This document shows positions 37,401 through 50,163 of a stretch of 64,000 bases of DNA, piece by piece. Both the position numbers and the translations under genes were made by a program. Source of the DNA: Membranipora membranacea (taxonomy: Eukaryota; Bryozoa; Gymnolaemata; Cheilostomatida; Membraniporidae); NCBI GenBank assembly GCA_914767715.1, contig OU612068.1, forward strand, positions 10,106,001 to 10,170,000, given 5' to 3'. Within the stretch, counting starts at the first letter, position 1; the number at the start of each line of letters is the position of its first letter. The notes beneath the pieces were generated by a model. It ran no database searches. It worked only from the letters and a program-made list of their open reading frames with translations, and was not told where the DNA came from.

Positions 37401-38650
37401 CGGATTATTGTACATACAACCCCAGCATTGGTAAGTGATCAAATCCCCTCTCTATAGTAGCAGAATGATCAGTAGTGTAGAAAGCTAGAATTAAATTAGT
37501 TATTTCATAATTCGCTTATAAATTAATCGTAATTCATTATGAGCGCATAAGAAAAGGCATTTTTTCTGAAAAATGATTATGTCATAAAAGTACAAATGAA
37601 AAAATTTTGTTTCACTTGAATGGCAAAAGTGGCCTATACCGATGAAAGGTATGTAAGATGGTCAAAATTGCGCTACAAGTTTTCCACTTGAGAACAAGAA
37701 CAAGTAAACTAGCTTTAGTATTATTTATATCGCATTGCATGGTCGTGGCAGTGGTATGATTGTCCTACATCCTGAATCATTAACTCATGTATGTAATCAA
37801 ACAAAATTGGTAAAGCCCCATAATTCCTAAATATTGATATTATGATAAAAATAATAAAATTTCTCACCAATATAAGTAACAGGCATTACAATAGCAAAAG
37901 CTTTATAGCCAGTGCATGCACCTAAACTCCTATTCTTGGGAAGTCCCAGAAATGCTGCCGATTTAAGAATGCAATGAATCAGGGTTTAAATCATTTCATT
38001 CATGACTATGAATGTCCTGGTCAACACACAACACATCGTATCTGTGACTATGGGAAGTAAAATTAAATTATGTGCGACAACATTTCGGTTAATCATCAAT
38101 AAGAACCGTTTAAAAGACACCACTACCATAGTCCAAACATGCTATTCCTCATGGTACTTCACTAATAATACATTTAATTTTTGAATGTTGTGTTATAAAG
38201 CCTTTGATTTGATAAAAATCTCATCTAAAATGTCGTTTAACATTAGAAATATATACAAGTATTTAATTTTTTCGCAATGATCGCACACGGGCAATTTTTT
38301 ATTCAAATAAAACGCAGTCGATAAGCTCCACTGGCTCGCCACTGACTGCACCAGATTATAATGCATATTCTATTATTGCAGGATCTTTGGGGACAGATAA
38401 TCGTATATGCAATGACACATCGACAGATGATGGTGACAGCTGTGACACTATGTGCTGTGGACGCGGATACACCAGTAAAACTGTACAAGAGACCATTAAC
38501 TGTGGATGCAAATTTCAGTGGTGCTGTTTTGTCAAGTGCAAAAGCTGCACTGTAATACAAGATAGACATACATGCTTGCCTGCAAGCAATAATATAAACC
38601 GCAGTCGAGGAGTGGAGATTCTGCAAAATTCGGCGCGTAGAAACAGATGA
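34492..38650 (+). CDS. Wnt2: Wnt ligand, Wnt2-like (5 exons, complete)
   Basis: Secreted lipid-modified signalling ligand for Frizzled receptors. Exons: 34492-34580, 35124-35362, 36459-36739, 37166-37430, 38382-38650; phases join, 380 aa, normal for Wnts. The start at 34492 gives a hydrophobic signal peptide ([19 protein letters not shown]). Landmarks: [73 protein letters not shown], then [16 protein letters not shown], in which Ser221 is the predicted Porcupine palmitoleoylation site, and the cysteine-knot end [10 protein letters not shown]...CGCKFQWCC. The [15 protein letters not shown] and [10 protein letters not shown] wording is closest to Wnt2/2b by memory. The convergent ST7 neighbour independently supports Wnt2. 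A phylogeny would settle the subfamily. Confidence 0.93.
36877..36922 (+). repeat. GC-rich repeat core, copy A
   Basis: In Wnt intron 3, shortly after the exon 3 donor, the stretch beginning TCTGAGCCCCCCAGA and including GCCCCCTGCCCGACGG recurs at 45731-45776 with few changes. It follows a G-run at 36836-36848. Extreme C richness makes it stand out from the AT-rich intron. Confidence 0.65.
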
Positions 38651-40171
38651 AAGTATTACTGAGAAGTGACAAAACACATATTTTTGTAAGCAAAGGGAAC
38701 CAGAGAATTTCAACAGGGATCAAGGGGAGTTAACTTATATGGATAGCAAAGGGAATTTTGCCTGGTATACCGATAGCGGCGTTCCATTATCAAGCAATAG
38801 TATGCCACAACCCGATCCGTAGGGCAAGATATTTAGCAATTATACTATACATTCATCTACCTACAGGTAAATCGTTTTGTTGGTTTTGTCATGCTCTCAA
38901 TGTTAGTCCCGGTCATTTCAAGAAAATATATATGGCCTACTTTTTTTGGAATCTCTTTGAAAATGCAACATTTTACTGTTTTTATAATCACCATCAGTCC
39001 ATCCCTATTTTAAAATTCCTATCATTGGTGTTGTTAATATGTTGTGACACACATATGACAGTGTTTGTATAGGTATGCAAAGATTACCTCCTGTAATCCT
39101 AAAAGCCTCATCATTTTCTCTTAGCATCACCATATATTTAGGATCATTTATAATTGTTGTTAGGCTAAATATTTTCAAACGCCATGTACAAATCTTTCCT
39201 TTGATGTTCCATGTTCTATCTAAGATGCTGATATTTTGTAAGAATTCACATTCCTTTTATTTATAGCTTGATAAACTGTACTTGACATTTTGACACAGGT
39301 ATTCTTGTTTGGACAATCATTTTAATCCGATCACACATGATCCCAGGTCGATATTCTGCAATCACAGAGACTATGGTCCTTAGCTCCTTGAGTCCCTGCG
39401 CAGAGACAGACCTCAGAAACGCAAATTCTGTTCTCAACATTTGTGAGAGTCACATAATCCAAAATTTCCTACCCTCATTCAATTTTCTTGTCCATATCAC
39501 TTTATTATAAGTCTGTCTTTCAGGGATATGGGATTCAGTTATTTAAAATTGCAGGTATCTTTCATTTTGAGCCAAGCCGTGAAATTCTAGACTTAATATC
39601 AGCACTGAGCTGTGACTGTCTTCTGTATTCAGAGTTTCCTTCAAGTTTACGACTAAGTCCACATTCATTTATAAACTAGGGTTAGCAGAATCTGAACTTC
39701 TGCTGCTTTTGTATGAGAATAAGAGGAACAGAAGTGACTTAGTATTATGAAAATGAAATGCGCTGATGCAAAACTGTGTGATACACATCCCAAGGCCAAA
39801 TTGTAATAATGATTGCTTGACTTGACGGTGGCCACCAGATATTTATTCACTAACATTCAAGTAGTCATGTTTTCTCTGATGACATGGTTTACCAACATGA
39901 ATGTTTAACAAAACAATATTTAAAACAAAAAAAGAAATTATTGAGCCAAGTTTTCTTGTCTAAATGTATGAAAAAAAGAACCGGTCCCAATGTTTTCTGC
40001 TCAATTTTTTAACAGCATTAATACTGTAATGTAGGTTATTGCAGCTACACCCAACTAAATAAATCTGAAGTCGATATTTCTTTACCTAGCCTACTTCACA
40101 TAAGCCCACCAATTGATGAAGTCCGTCTAACCTTTGACAGATAATTTACTAGCTTATAATCCATCAGCTGT
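38651..40171. other. Convergent 3' intergenic region, Wnt and ST7
   Basis: 1.5 kb between the two stop codons, holding both 3' UTRs. A TTTATT at 39842-39847 on the + strand reads as AATAAA for ST7 on the minus strand. No gene seen. Confidence 0.5.
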
Positions 40172-43100
40172 TCAGACTTGAGACATGTAGTGAAGAATAC
40201 CTGATGGCAAAATGGAATCCACTTTCTCCAGTAAGATCTTCAGAGGGTCACTCAATGTGTAGAATATCTGCAGAATTTAAATTATAACTGTCATACTCAG
40301 ATTTGAATGATATCTTATACACATCTCATACTAAAAGCTGGCAAATAGTGCTAGCAAATTTAACAATTCTAGTTTATTAATTTATAGAAATAAAAATAGA
40401 TAAAAAATAGATCTCAAAAAGATTTCATTGCTTGACATTAAAGATCTGAAATATGGCCGAGGGGAATGAAATTCCAAGACTAATTTCGACCAGGAGACTG
40501 TTGTTAGATTATAAGAAGCATGACTCACCACTTTAGCAATTTCACTCATTTTGTCTGGATATCTATGAGTCATGAGGGCGAGTAGAGCGGTAATAGAACA
40601 CAGGCCCGCAGTGAATACTATGAAGAATGGTAACTCCTTCTTAGGATACACAGAGACCTCATGGAAAGCTGTAAACAGGCAACAAAATGAAAAAGTCATG
40701 TAAGTGTGGGGTTACAAGTCAACATTCAAAGGGTTGATAAAACAATAACCGGCGTAATTGCAGAGCTACTTTGCCGATCAGGTCACCTGGACATACGAGA
40801 CCATGTACAACAAGTATAATAATGGTAAAACAAAACAAGAGAATTTGTTGAATATATTTTCGTCATTTATTGTCAATGATCACCTGTACAATAAAAGACA
40901 CACACTAAAAGCAGCCTTCTCAAATTCAACAAACGTGCTAAAATTTTGAAATATATTTGCAATATCCTTGATTTAGCTATCTAAAATTGAGCATAATGGA
41001 ATCTCATATAGTAAAATTATTGAAAGTCATAAAACATTTTTGAGTTGTGTACTCCTTGATATTTCAAGTTTGAGAGAAGACAACCTCTTAAACTGTCAAT
41101 CATACACCTCCAGATCTTTCATTTATGTCACACACTGATGTGGTTCATTGATGACACACGAGCACAGCTGCGACTAGAACAGACTTAATCAGACAAGTTC
41201 AGTGCTTGATCTACACTGTGTGTTACAGAAAACTCACCTGGTAAAATTTCTTTATCCATACTCTCAATAACAGAGGGGTAAGGGTAAAATATCTGTCCGC
41301 TCTCCAGTGGATTTGGTAAAGCTCTAAACGCTGTAAATCATAAAATGGAATGAGTCAGTAGAGTCATTACTGTTTTCGAAACAGAGTGATAAGAGCAAAT
41401 ATATCTATTATATGCTGTGGGGTGTCAGATTTTTCAGCCTAATTGATGGGTGGCCACAGAATCGGAATTCTAGATTCAGACATGAAAATGATACTCATAC
41501 TATTGGTTCACACTATTATGATTTTCCTATCAATTCACTTTTTAGCTATAACATACTCAATTCAGCCTCACAACAGTTTTGGTAGATTATGAGGTGTGAA
41601 ATTTAGACTGCAAGATTTATCTATTTTGAAATCACTTTCAGAGACTCAAACTTGCTCATGTAATTCCGAACTCAAATTGATAAATATGATTTAACATTGT
41701 AATCTGGTTTGAACTCTCAAACTTTTGATCCCCTGTTGAGCATTTGTTGAGCATTTTTTGTCAGTCTTTTTTAGATTGATATCACATAACACAACTTACT
41801 GCCTTCCCATGTGCAGTGTAGAAGGTTTAGTGCCCCATCTACTCTCTTCCAGTGCTGAAGGTGGAAGAATGAGTAAGCTATAGCCTCAGAGTCTCCTCTC
41901 TTCAGTATATGTTCGGGTGGGAGTACCAGAGGCTTCATCTCCAGTAAGTATTTAGGTACATGAGGATTAAACTCTACAGCTCTGTGAATGGCTTCTACAG
42001 CAGTCATTTCTGCAGTGCTCAGCCCTCGCTTAGATGCTATATCTGGTGAAAATCTGCAGAATGCATAAGAACAATTCCTTTAGTGTTATCGTTCTCTATA
42101 TGCTCATATACCTTATGGTGTTTTGTTTCAGTGCATCCTAGAAATATTTCCAGTCGACAATAAATTACAGAAATTTGACCTGATAATGTTGCTAATGTTA
42201 GGATTAGCATGTATTTTGGGGTTGTCTGCATATATGTGACCGGCAATCAATAATCAACCAAATAAATTGAATCAGTAATGATTGAAGGAACACAAGGTAC
42301 AACAGCTGGGGAAGCTACATGGCAATAGCTTGTGTAACTCAAATCTATTTGTATCATTGTATCTGTTTTCCCTTGTTTCTGAGGATAAAATAAAAAAAGA
42401 GACTAAACCAGGTAAGTTGTGGGTGTAAGGGAATGAGTGACTTACTTTTCAGCCACTGATCTAGCTTTGAGTAGTGCCACAGAGTAACATATACACGCTG
42501 ATTTAGGTAGGTTAATATCGTCATATTTAGTCAGCACTGTCTGTACATCGGGATACTGTTGTAAGTCTAACAACGCTTCTATGAGATTCTCATGTATGTT
42601 AAACGGAGATACTGGAAAATCTTTCACCAGCTGTAAAAGAAAGAAATGCGCAGGGATCAATAATATACATAAACAGGGCAAACATGACAGAGGAACAACG
42701 CAAAGCTTAGTTTGCATTTTTGAAGATCAATAGCTAAGATGCTCAATTTAATTCTCTATCTGACTTGAATATCAAAGGTAATCATAATCATTTTATCTAG
42801 TAAAATATTTGTTCAAGAGCAGATAACTCTAAAATGTAAAAATGTCCTGTGACAACTTTTTCATTTTCTTGAGTTCATATCTTTTATTACATACCTCTCT
42901 GAATAGTTTCACAGCCTCGCGGGTTTTATTTAACCTTCTGAGGCACATAGCGAGCCTTCTCTTTGCATACACATATATATTACTGTCACGCTCTGTAGGT
43001 AAAAAAATATATTGATGATACAAGAATTAAAGGGTAAGAAAATCAAAATGGCAGAGAATTAATTTGATAATGAACCTGCAGCTGTGAGTGTGAAAACTTC

Positions 43101-46100
43101 CACAGCTCACTAAAATGACCACGATTGGAATTCCAAGCGTCATGAATGCACGGCATTTGCTATACTAGGCAAAGTAGATTAAAATGCCTAAACAATTCCA
43201 ATGAGATGCGAGGGTGCAACGCAAACCTACCCAATTTAATCTTCTCATGCTAAATTACTACAATAGCAACTACACTGAGCTCGTTACTTAGCCTAACTGA
43301 CAAAGCTTGTCAGATAAGCCGACTTTATACTTACTGTGTGCGATTTCCTGATCTGAGCTGACAGAATTAGACTGTTGAGCCTGTATACTCTTTCTATATT
43401 GTGTCTCTGCTAGTTTGAATGCCTGTCTCAGTATTCTCTCTACCTGTTAAATAAACATCAACATGTTTATAGGAAGACAAAAAGTACGAGGGAATACAAA
43501 TATTGTGATACTGAACATAAACTCTGACATTGTAAATGTTTTCTGTTACCAGGTAATCAGTTCGGGTTCTTAGTAAAAAACAGGAGACTTCAAAGTAACT
43601 TCATTATATCATCAAGTGAAGTTTATCAAGTCCTGACAACTTTCCTAATTATTTCATAGAATTGGGTCTATGACTCATACGCTGACTTACATCAACGAGC
43701 ATACCACAGTCTTCTTCAGCCATTAGTAGAAGAGCAGGTACATAGTCTGCTTTCTCTTCTAATGCTTGTTTAGCATAAACTATACGCTGTTCTGGTTTTC
43801 TCTCTCTCCAAGCCTTCAGCATCACTAAAACCACAATCAGAACTTCGAAGGTCGAGAAGAGAGAATGTAGGACAGTGCTAGCAATGGCAGATATAGATTA
43901 AAATCACATTGTAAATTACACAGACCTCTAACTGTTAGAACCACACATTCTCAGTTTTCTGGCATGTTTAAACCACTGCTGCCACAACTGGGCTTTGCCG
44001 AGCAAAGCCACTAATAAAAAATTTAAATGGAGAGTTGTAGCATCAAAACATCTAGCCACTAGCTTTGCATGGAGTTATATGAGCTCTCAAAATGTAGGGA
44101 GTACCTTCTTCCCCAGCCGTCCACCATTAGTGATGACAAAAGTTGACCCTGACCAATCAGGTGCCTTTAAAATCTAGCTGAGATCCGACACTAATAAAAA
44201 TGGCTGGGGAAGAAGATACTCCCTACATTTTGAGAGCTCATATAACTCCATGCAAAGCTACTGGCTAGATGTTTTGATGCCACAACTCTATATTTAAATT
44301 TTTTGCTGGTGACTCTGCAGGGCAAAGCCCAGCTGTGTCAGCAGTAGTTTAAGCATCAAGTCTCATTTGACAATGGATTTCACGCGAATAAATTCAGTTC
44401 AAAGCTATTTGCATATTTTGACTTCTCCATTCAACAGGCGAAACAGCAGGTCAGAACCATAGAAAGTTTTTCTGTTCCGCGCAATTTAAAAACAAAAACA
44501 AACATCGTTTTGGTGAAAAGATATCCTTCATACACCTACATTCACATTCAGGTTTGCCTTTGTCAAGCTCACACACAAAGAATGTCTGCTGATCCTGGGA
44601 CATGAGATTCATATCATGAAATGTTAGAGGCTCCTTCTGTGTAGCTGTATGAAACCTCTGATACTCAGCTCCACGGAAAAGGTTCAGAGAATTGCGCCAA
44701 ACTTTACATTCTGAAACAATCCAAGTAAGGTGATAAGTTATGAGCAGATTACTGCAAAATCATATTTATCTATCATCATCTGATAAGAGTGTTAGTGCAT
44801 TGTGCGGAACGTATGTCCCTGCACAACTGGCCAATTACATTTAGACTTAACAACCAGATGTTGCAGAATCTGCTAGTATTCCACAGCATACCATACTGAT
44901 ACTACTTGTGTTTCAGATTATTGAAGGCTTCACGGTTGGTATAAGAAGATAACTTCAAACTAAACACATCACTGGTTGACCACTATAAGGTCAGACAAAC
45001 TAGTAGACAAGAAGAAGTTGCTATGATACTTACTAGGAGAGTTTTCTGATGTGCCGGTCGCATGTTGTGAATCTGGTAGCTCGATATCCATACCGAACCA
45101 TGGCGAGATGTGATTGAGTGACACGTGCTCAATGAATGAAACACCATACTTTTTGAAATACCACCATTCAAATATCTGCAATAGATATGTCCATCATAAT
45201 TAGAATAATCAAGCTCCCATCTATGTTCAAGGAGCAAAGTGATGCATGATTTTTTATCCCAACTATTCTGATATGAGAATTGATAATGATTTAGTGATTA
45301 AGGATTAAAATAATTCGATTCCCCGCTCGGATAACCTGTTATATCGGAGAGTGAAATGTGATATACTTACCAAAATGATGCCTGATATAAATGACGATGT
45401 TCCGAACAGAGCAAAGTAAAACTTTGGTGTGAGAGTGGTGGCGAACCAGTTCACTGAAAGCAAGAATCAAAATTATTCAATCATTCACCACTAGTGCTAA
45501 AATGCTGTTGGTAAAATGTTTTGCTAGGAATTTGAATTGGCTCAGGTACAATGACAGATATTGTCAATTCTATGTTGTAAAAAATACAACCCGCACAAGT
45601 CAACCTCACCAAGATATCCAATGAGGAACAGCTTGCATGAGTAGGCGGTCAAAAAAGAACATAATGATATTAGACAAACCACAGATGCTTCCCACCCACT
45701 GCCTTCCATCCCACAACAGTAGCACCCTAGTCTGAGCCCCCCAGACTTTTGCCCCCTACCCGACGCCCCCCGTCGAGCGGCACCCCAATCTCAGATTCAT
45801 TACCAGAGGTTCACTAGGATTCCACCCTATCTAGTGTGAGAATAATGATTACAACTATTAGTGTGGCATTCATGATCCTTTCGTAGCAATGATGTGACAA
45901 TCGTGAGAATTTCGGAGAGTAGAGTTACAAGGCAATTCCTTCATCAAAACCACTTCAATTTTTTAGCCTCGTTTGGCATGCATTTGGGACATGCTCACTA
46001 GACTTTACTTTCCTGACTTAAAATTAAGTTACATTACTAGGGTATTATAATCTGTGATTTTGAAACAATATGTATTCAATGTACAAAGGAGCTTGTAGTC

Positions 46101-47190
46101 TATTTGGGATCGGCTGCTGAACCTAGTCAGCAGATATGGCATACAGCAGATATGGATTGTAACAATCTTTCAGCTAGGTCTATTTTTCTTTGATATCCTT
46201 TCATTTCTGAGTCAACATTGTGTCAATACAAGTGTATGTCAAGTGAGTTTTGACAAGCTTGCTCGTTTAAGTACTTTTAGCATCTAGTTTTTACAATGGG
46301 CTGTTGGAACCAAACCAACTCAATCAGCTCTAGAACTTCAGCATTCAATAATCTGACATCTGACAAGTCAAGGCAAGCAACATCGTCAGATTTCAATGCA
46401 CTGCTTTTTGTTATGGGAGGCCAAATCAACACTTGATAAACTTGGATCATGAATCATTATTGTTTGATCAAGGAGTGAAACTCCTTGGTTCGATCTTACC
46501 CAATGTTGTAAACTTGCCTTTTCGTTTGTCGTTTTCTTTTCCCATGTAATTTCTACTACTTAACTTGACTATATAGGCCTAGTTTGTCGATACTACACCC
46601 TGTATGTTTTTATTCAAGTCGTATTCCTATAGGCCTACATATGTTAATGTGTGCGAGGTCAATCAAGGAGTTTTCCTTGAGTCAACAAGTGATTTTTAAT
46701 TTGGGAAACATCAATAAATAAATACAAAAGCCTTCTCTACTGACTTGACTTGGAGTTGAATTTTCATTCAACAAACAAAGCTAGCAAAATTACTTCTTTC
46801 TTTCTCCATGCAAACCAACATCTGTGAGACTCAGATCAGATCATCCCAACTAGTAGTGAGTTGTTTTGTGTATTAATTATAGTAACACATAGTGTATTAA
46901 CCAGATGAGGATTGTGTGATTGAAATTATGATTACCATTATTTATTAATTAGTTGAGGCTGTGTTTTATTCTCAATCTGAATCTTAGTTTGTTTGTTGTT
47001 GGTGTTGAAATACAACCTGAGGTCATACCAATTTAGGTACTAAATCAGTTACATCCAACTATCATGCTAGACACACAGACTTGTCTTATTAGGTAAGGTT
47101 ATTACCTGTTTTTATCATATCTCTGAATCCAACTAGAAACACCAGAACCAAAATAGTGATAAACCAAACTAAAATTTTCACAGCAGCCAT
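40172..47190 (-). CDS. ST7: ST7 (suppressor of tumorigenicity 7) family, 12 exons
   Basis: Multi-pass membrane protein with TPR-like helices, linked in vertebrates to LDL-receptor-related proteins and tumour suppression; molecular activity uncertain. Exons in transcript order: 47190-47106, 45453-45371, 45175-45034, 44710-44540, 43824-43691, 43443-43335, 42992-42895, 42630-42446, 42053-41800, 41330-41238, 40668-40529, 40267-40172; phases join, 529 aa (human isoforms about 550-585). The start at 47190 gives [19 protein letters not shown], a membrane helix, followed by [135 protein letters not shown] and a C-terminal helix. Human ST7 has nearly the same words in the same order. The N-terminus is shorter than in human. 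Convergent with Wnt2. Confidence 0.95.
43966..44353. mobile_element. Foldback (long-palindrome) element
   Basis: About 388 bases in ST7 intron 4 form an almost perfect inverted repeat: left arm 43966-44118, right arm about 44198-44353, loop about 80 bases. The arms share CTGGGCTTTGCC, AAAATTTAAAT, CATCAAAACATCTAGCCA, GCTTTGCATGGAGTTATATG and CTTCTTCCCCAGCC in mirrored order. No coding capacity. Arm identity is high, so insertion or last homogenisation looks recent. Foldback or palindromic MITE; superfamily not assigned. Confidence 0.8.
45731..45776 (+). repeat. GC-rich repeat core, copy B
   Basis: In ST7 intron 1, TCTGAGCCCCCCAGAC followed by GCCCCCTACCCGACG and CCCCCCGTCGAG matches the Wnt-intron copy at 36877-36922. 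Both copies sit in the same physical orientation, so they are opposite relative to their host genes. Confidence 0.65.
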
Positions 47191-47757
47191 ATTTTTAAGT
47201 AGCTGCGCTGTTATCTAAAACATTATAGAGATGTCCGAATGTGATCATAGCCATAATAGTTAAAGAGCTCAATGTGGAAACTACGTGGCCCCCAATGATT
47301 TATTCAAGAAATTAGTAGAGTAAATAAATATTGTGGTGCTTATGGCACACACTGCGGTCCTCATACAGAAGCAGAAAACAAATTTTTATTCATAACAATG
47401 AAACCTCAGCTCATAATCATGACATATGGAGCACATTTGAAGCCACCAAATGCCAAAGCCTCGCCACTTATAAGGGTGAATATAATCAGGGATGTGGGGA
47501 ATACTCATGCAGATTATCTATTACTAGAACATGTAAAACAATAACAAATATTATATCGGAATAAATAATAAATAAAAACCACTTTTTTTTTCATTCATTC
47601 AATTCATCTATCTTCACATACCTTGTTACATACCTTGTTCCAGTTTATCACTAACATCAATGTTAGACGATAGCTCTGGTACCATTAAAAGACTTAGTTG
47701 TAGGAGTAGTCTGGAGGGTTGAGCAGTATAGTAGAATGCCAATGGGAAGAGTGTTTT

Positions 47758-48138
47758 TCACATATATATATATACATATTTATAAGATAGAAACAGTGTT
47801 GGTGGTGCTCCGTGTTTGAGTGTGGCTTGTGGGATACTGGAGCTGGTAGCTACTCTGTCCAGACACCGACCCAGTATGCTGCTCTCATTGAAGTGATACT
47901 GTCTGAATATCTGAAGCCTATCCTTCCGCCTATCAGTGAGAGGAGCTAGAGCCAGGTTATTCAGAATATTGGTAGTACTAGTTTGGTGGTCCGACCTTTC
48001 GATTTTAGCGAATTTTCGGGCAGAACAGCGTTGAACCGCCTCGATGTAAGTCTCATGGTGTGCAGTATGCGAGTCCCATGATCCAGAGGCGTATTCAACC
48101 ACTGGTCTAACAAGCTGCTTGTATGCTTTGAGTTTCAA
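47758..48138 (-). pseudogene. LINE reverse transcriptase C-terminal fragment
   Basis: The minus strand encodes about 126 residues beginning KAYKQLVRPVVEYASGSWD, then HETYIEAVQRCSARKFA and LAPLTDRRKDRLQIF. This is the well-known region after the reverse transcriptase catalytic core of non-LTR retrotransposons (VRPxxEYAxxxWDP...IExVQRRAARF). No catalytic core precedes it in frame, so this is a 5'-truncated copy. It ends in an AT/TATATA tract. It is a different lineage from the larger element at 55218-57206, judging by wording. Confidence 0.8.
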
Positions 48139-48511
48139 CTCGCTTGACTATTCTAGTCTACCAGTCCAACAAAGGGCAAAGGATTGGAATGGAAATCGGA
48201 ATTCAATGATGTGAATGTGTAAAATGGGATAGCTTGATCAAAATAATAAAACAATATATTAACTAATGAACTGACTGAGTCAGCAGTGACTGGGCTAGGC
48301 CCAGACAGAACAATCAATACATATATTTCTCAAATATCATTGTGTTTAGACAATTAGGGGCTGATATCATGCCCTACATCCCTTGATTATTTACATTATT
48401 CGATTGAAGGAGATACAGAAAACTGTGACTATCTGTACAAAATAAAAATTTGGTCATGTCATGTGACACTATTGAATACTATTATCCTGTCTAGGTAGCA
48501 TATTAAGTCTC

Positions 48512-48534
48512 TCTCTCTCCCTCTCTCTCTCTGC
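48512..48534 (+). repeat. CT microsatellite
   Basis: Run of CT dinucleotides with one CCC interruption. Confidence 0.85.
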
Positions 48535-49143
48535 TGCTGAAGTGATACTAGTCAGGACCTAGTCTCAATGTACATGATACACTGCTGAAATTGATGGGTT
48601 ATTGTCATCATCATCTTCGGCTAGATCTTACTCATCAACTTACCCACATAATCAAATCACAAATCAAAGCGCACAGAAATATCAGAAAGGTTAAACAGAT
48701 TACTTCAAAACCAGAATAGATGCCCTTTAAAATATCCGGCGCTGTTGGCTGATGATGTTTGAGATGTTTGGGAGCCCAACTATTGCAGTTTTGGAGAAAA
48801 TAATGAGGCTTGATCTGGTAATAATAGAGACTCGTTTCAAATTGATGTATTTACTTGTGATTATTTGAATTATTTGGTTTTGTCAGCCTCTCCAGTAATA
48901 TAAGTGAAACCATTATTTGATACTTTTTTCAAGGAGCCGTATTTTCCGCCTCAAACTGGAAGATAACTGGTGTGACATAAGTCATAAGACCATGTAAAAT
49001 TTGCATGAATGATGTCAACTACTCAAATAATGATAAACTTCACAGCCACCTTTACACACTTCGGCTCTAATTTGTTAAATTGATGGCTACATGTCTACTA
49101 TTTGCCTTTTCATATAATGTGCATGCTTGGTCTCTCTTTACAG

Positions 49144-50163
49144 GGAGCAAGATATATCGCTTTGGCAGGTGGAATTTACTATGGCTACAACAGATATTGT
49201 AAGTAAATGTAATTTAAAATTGATTGAACCACCAGGGCACAATAGTAATAATTATAGCCAGTACCTTGTGAAATTCTCCCAAATCACTCATGATCATATT
49301 TTTGTGACAAATCTATCTCCTGTCACATCAACAGTTGATGTTACCGAACCTTGATTTGTTCTGGTAATTACTGAAAGCCATATTGTCCTTTGTGAGACCA
49401 AGAGAAAAGAGACTTTTGGATGTTTCCACTTCTCTACTTTGTTACACCTGCCAGGATATGTAAACTAGTTGTTTTGAACAACAAATCCATGTTGTTTAGA
49501 ATATTAATTTACATTCAGATGAGCATTATCAATATGAGAAATGTGTCCAGCTAGTTGATAATGAAATCTGTAGAAGACGAAAAATTCGACTCGACCGCGA
49601 AAAAGGAGTTGCTAACAAAGGTGTGTGAAATAAAATAAGAACGTGAGAGAGCACAACCTGCGATCAGATAATAATTTACGATTGCGGGTGTCTATAGGAT
49701 TTTTGTTGTAAGAACATTAAATCATCACCATCCATTGCTTTTGTCACTGAATGATAGTTTAAAGCTGTAAGGGTTTGTGAAGCTGTTGAAATTTTCAAAT
49801 CTTGATCGTTGTTGGGTAAAGCATACAGCCTGGAGTCGCACTACATCATGAACCCTTTGTAGGAGCAGTAAATTAGTTGAAATCAAAAATATAGTTATAT
49901 GACATGAATACTATGTTGTTGTAAATATGAGTTATTTTTAAAACTAAAAGATATTAGTAAGTAGTAATGGTGACGGTTTTTTATCATGCAACGTTTAGGG
50001 GATGTGTTAAAATTCTGCTGCAGTCTTTTGAGAAGTATACGGCAATTTAAAACTGAGAGAGTACGTTTTTACAGTTATGTTGACTATTCATCGTCATTTT
50101 TTTATCTATATAGTTGAAATGAACAAACTGGCAGAGGAGACAGGCGTGAAAAATCGTATATGA
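49144..50163 (+). CDS. ATP5ME: ATP synthase subunit e-like (three exons, first exon missing)
   Basis: Small inner-membrane subunit that helps F1Fo ATP synthase dimerise. Exons: 49144-49198, 49519-49620, 50114-50163, each with a good acceptor (CTTTACAG, ACATTCAG, TATATAG) and donor (GTAAGT, GTGTGT); phases join to 68 codons ending TGA. Exon one encodes GARYIALAGGIYYGYNRY, closely resembling GRYSALFLGVAYGATRYNYL of human subunit e, including the GxxxG helix motif (GIYYG). The rest is charged and helical, rich in Arg/Lys/Glu, ending NKLAEETGVKNRI, as expected for the coiled-coil tail. Total length fits the 69-aa human protein once the roughly 12-residue N-terminus is added; that exon was not found between 47191 and 49140. 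AATAAA at 50364 is a fitting poly(A) signal. Each exon is too short to stand out alone. Confidence 0.68.

Larger units (their letters stand above)
47191..49143. other. Intergenic region between ST7 and the ATP synthase e-like gene
   Basis: Divergent genes flank this interval. It holds the LINE scrap at 47758-48138, a CT microsatellite at 48512-48534, and presumably the unlocated first exon of the downstream gene. An open stretch from ATG at 48594 to a GTTAAA at 48692 has no subunit-e character and was not used. Confidence 0.4.

Noticed and set aside
47331-47564. Open frame upstream of ST7 as first exon of the ATP synthase e-like gene
   Set aside because: No PVxVSPLIK-like N-terminus and no suitable donor joining phase 0.
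48594-48734. Open frame MGYCHHHLRLD... as first exon for the ATP synthase e-like gene
   Set aside because: The donor (GTTAAA) is weak and the residues do not resemble subunit e.
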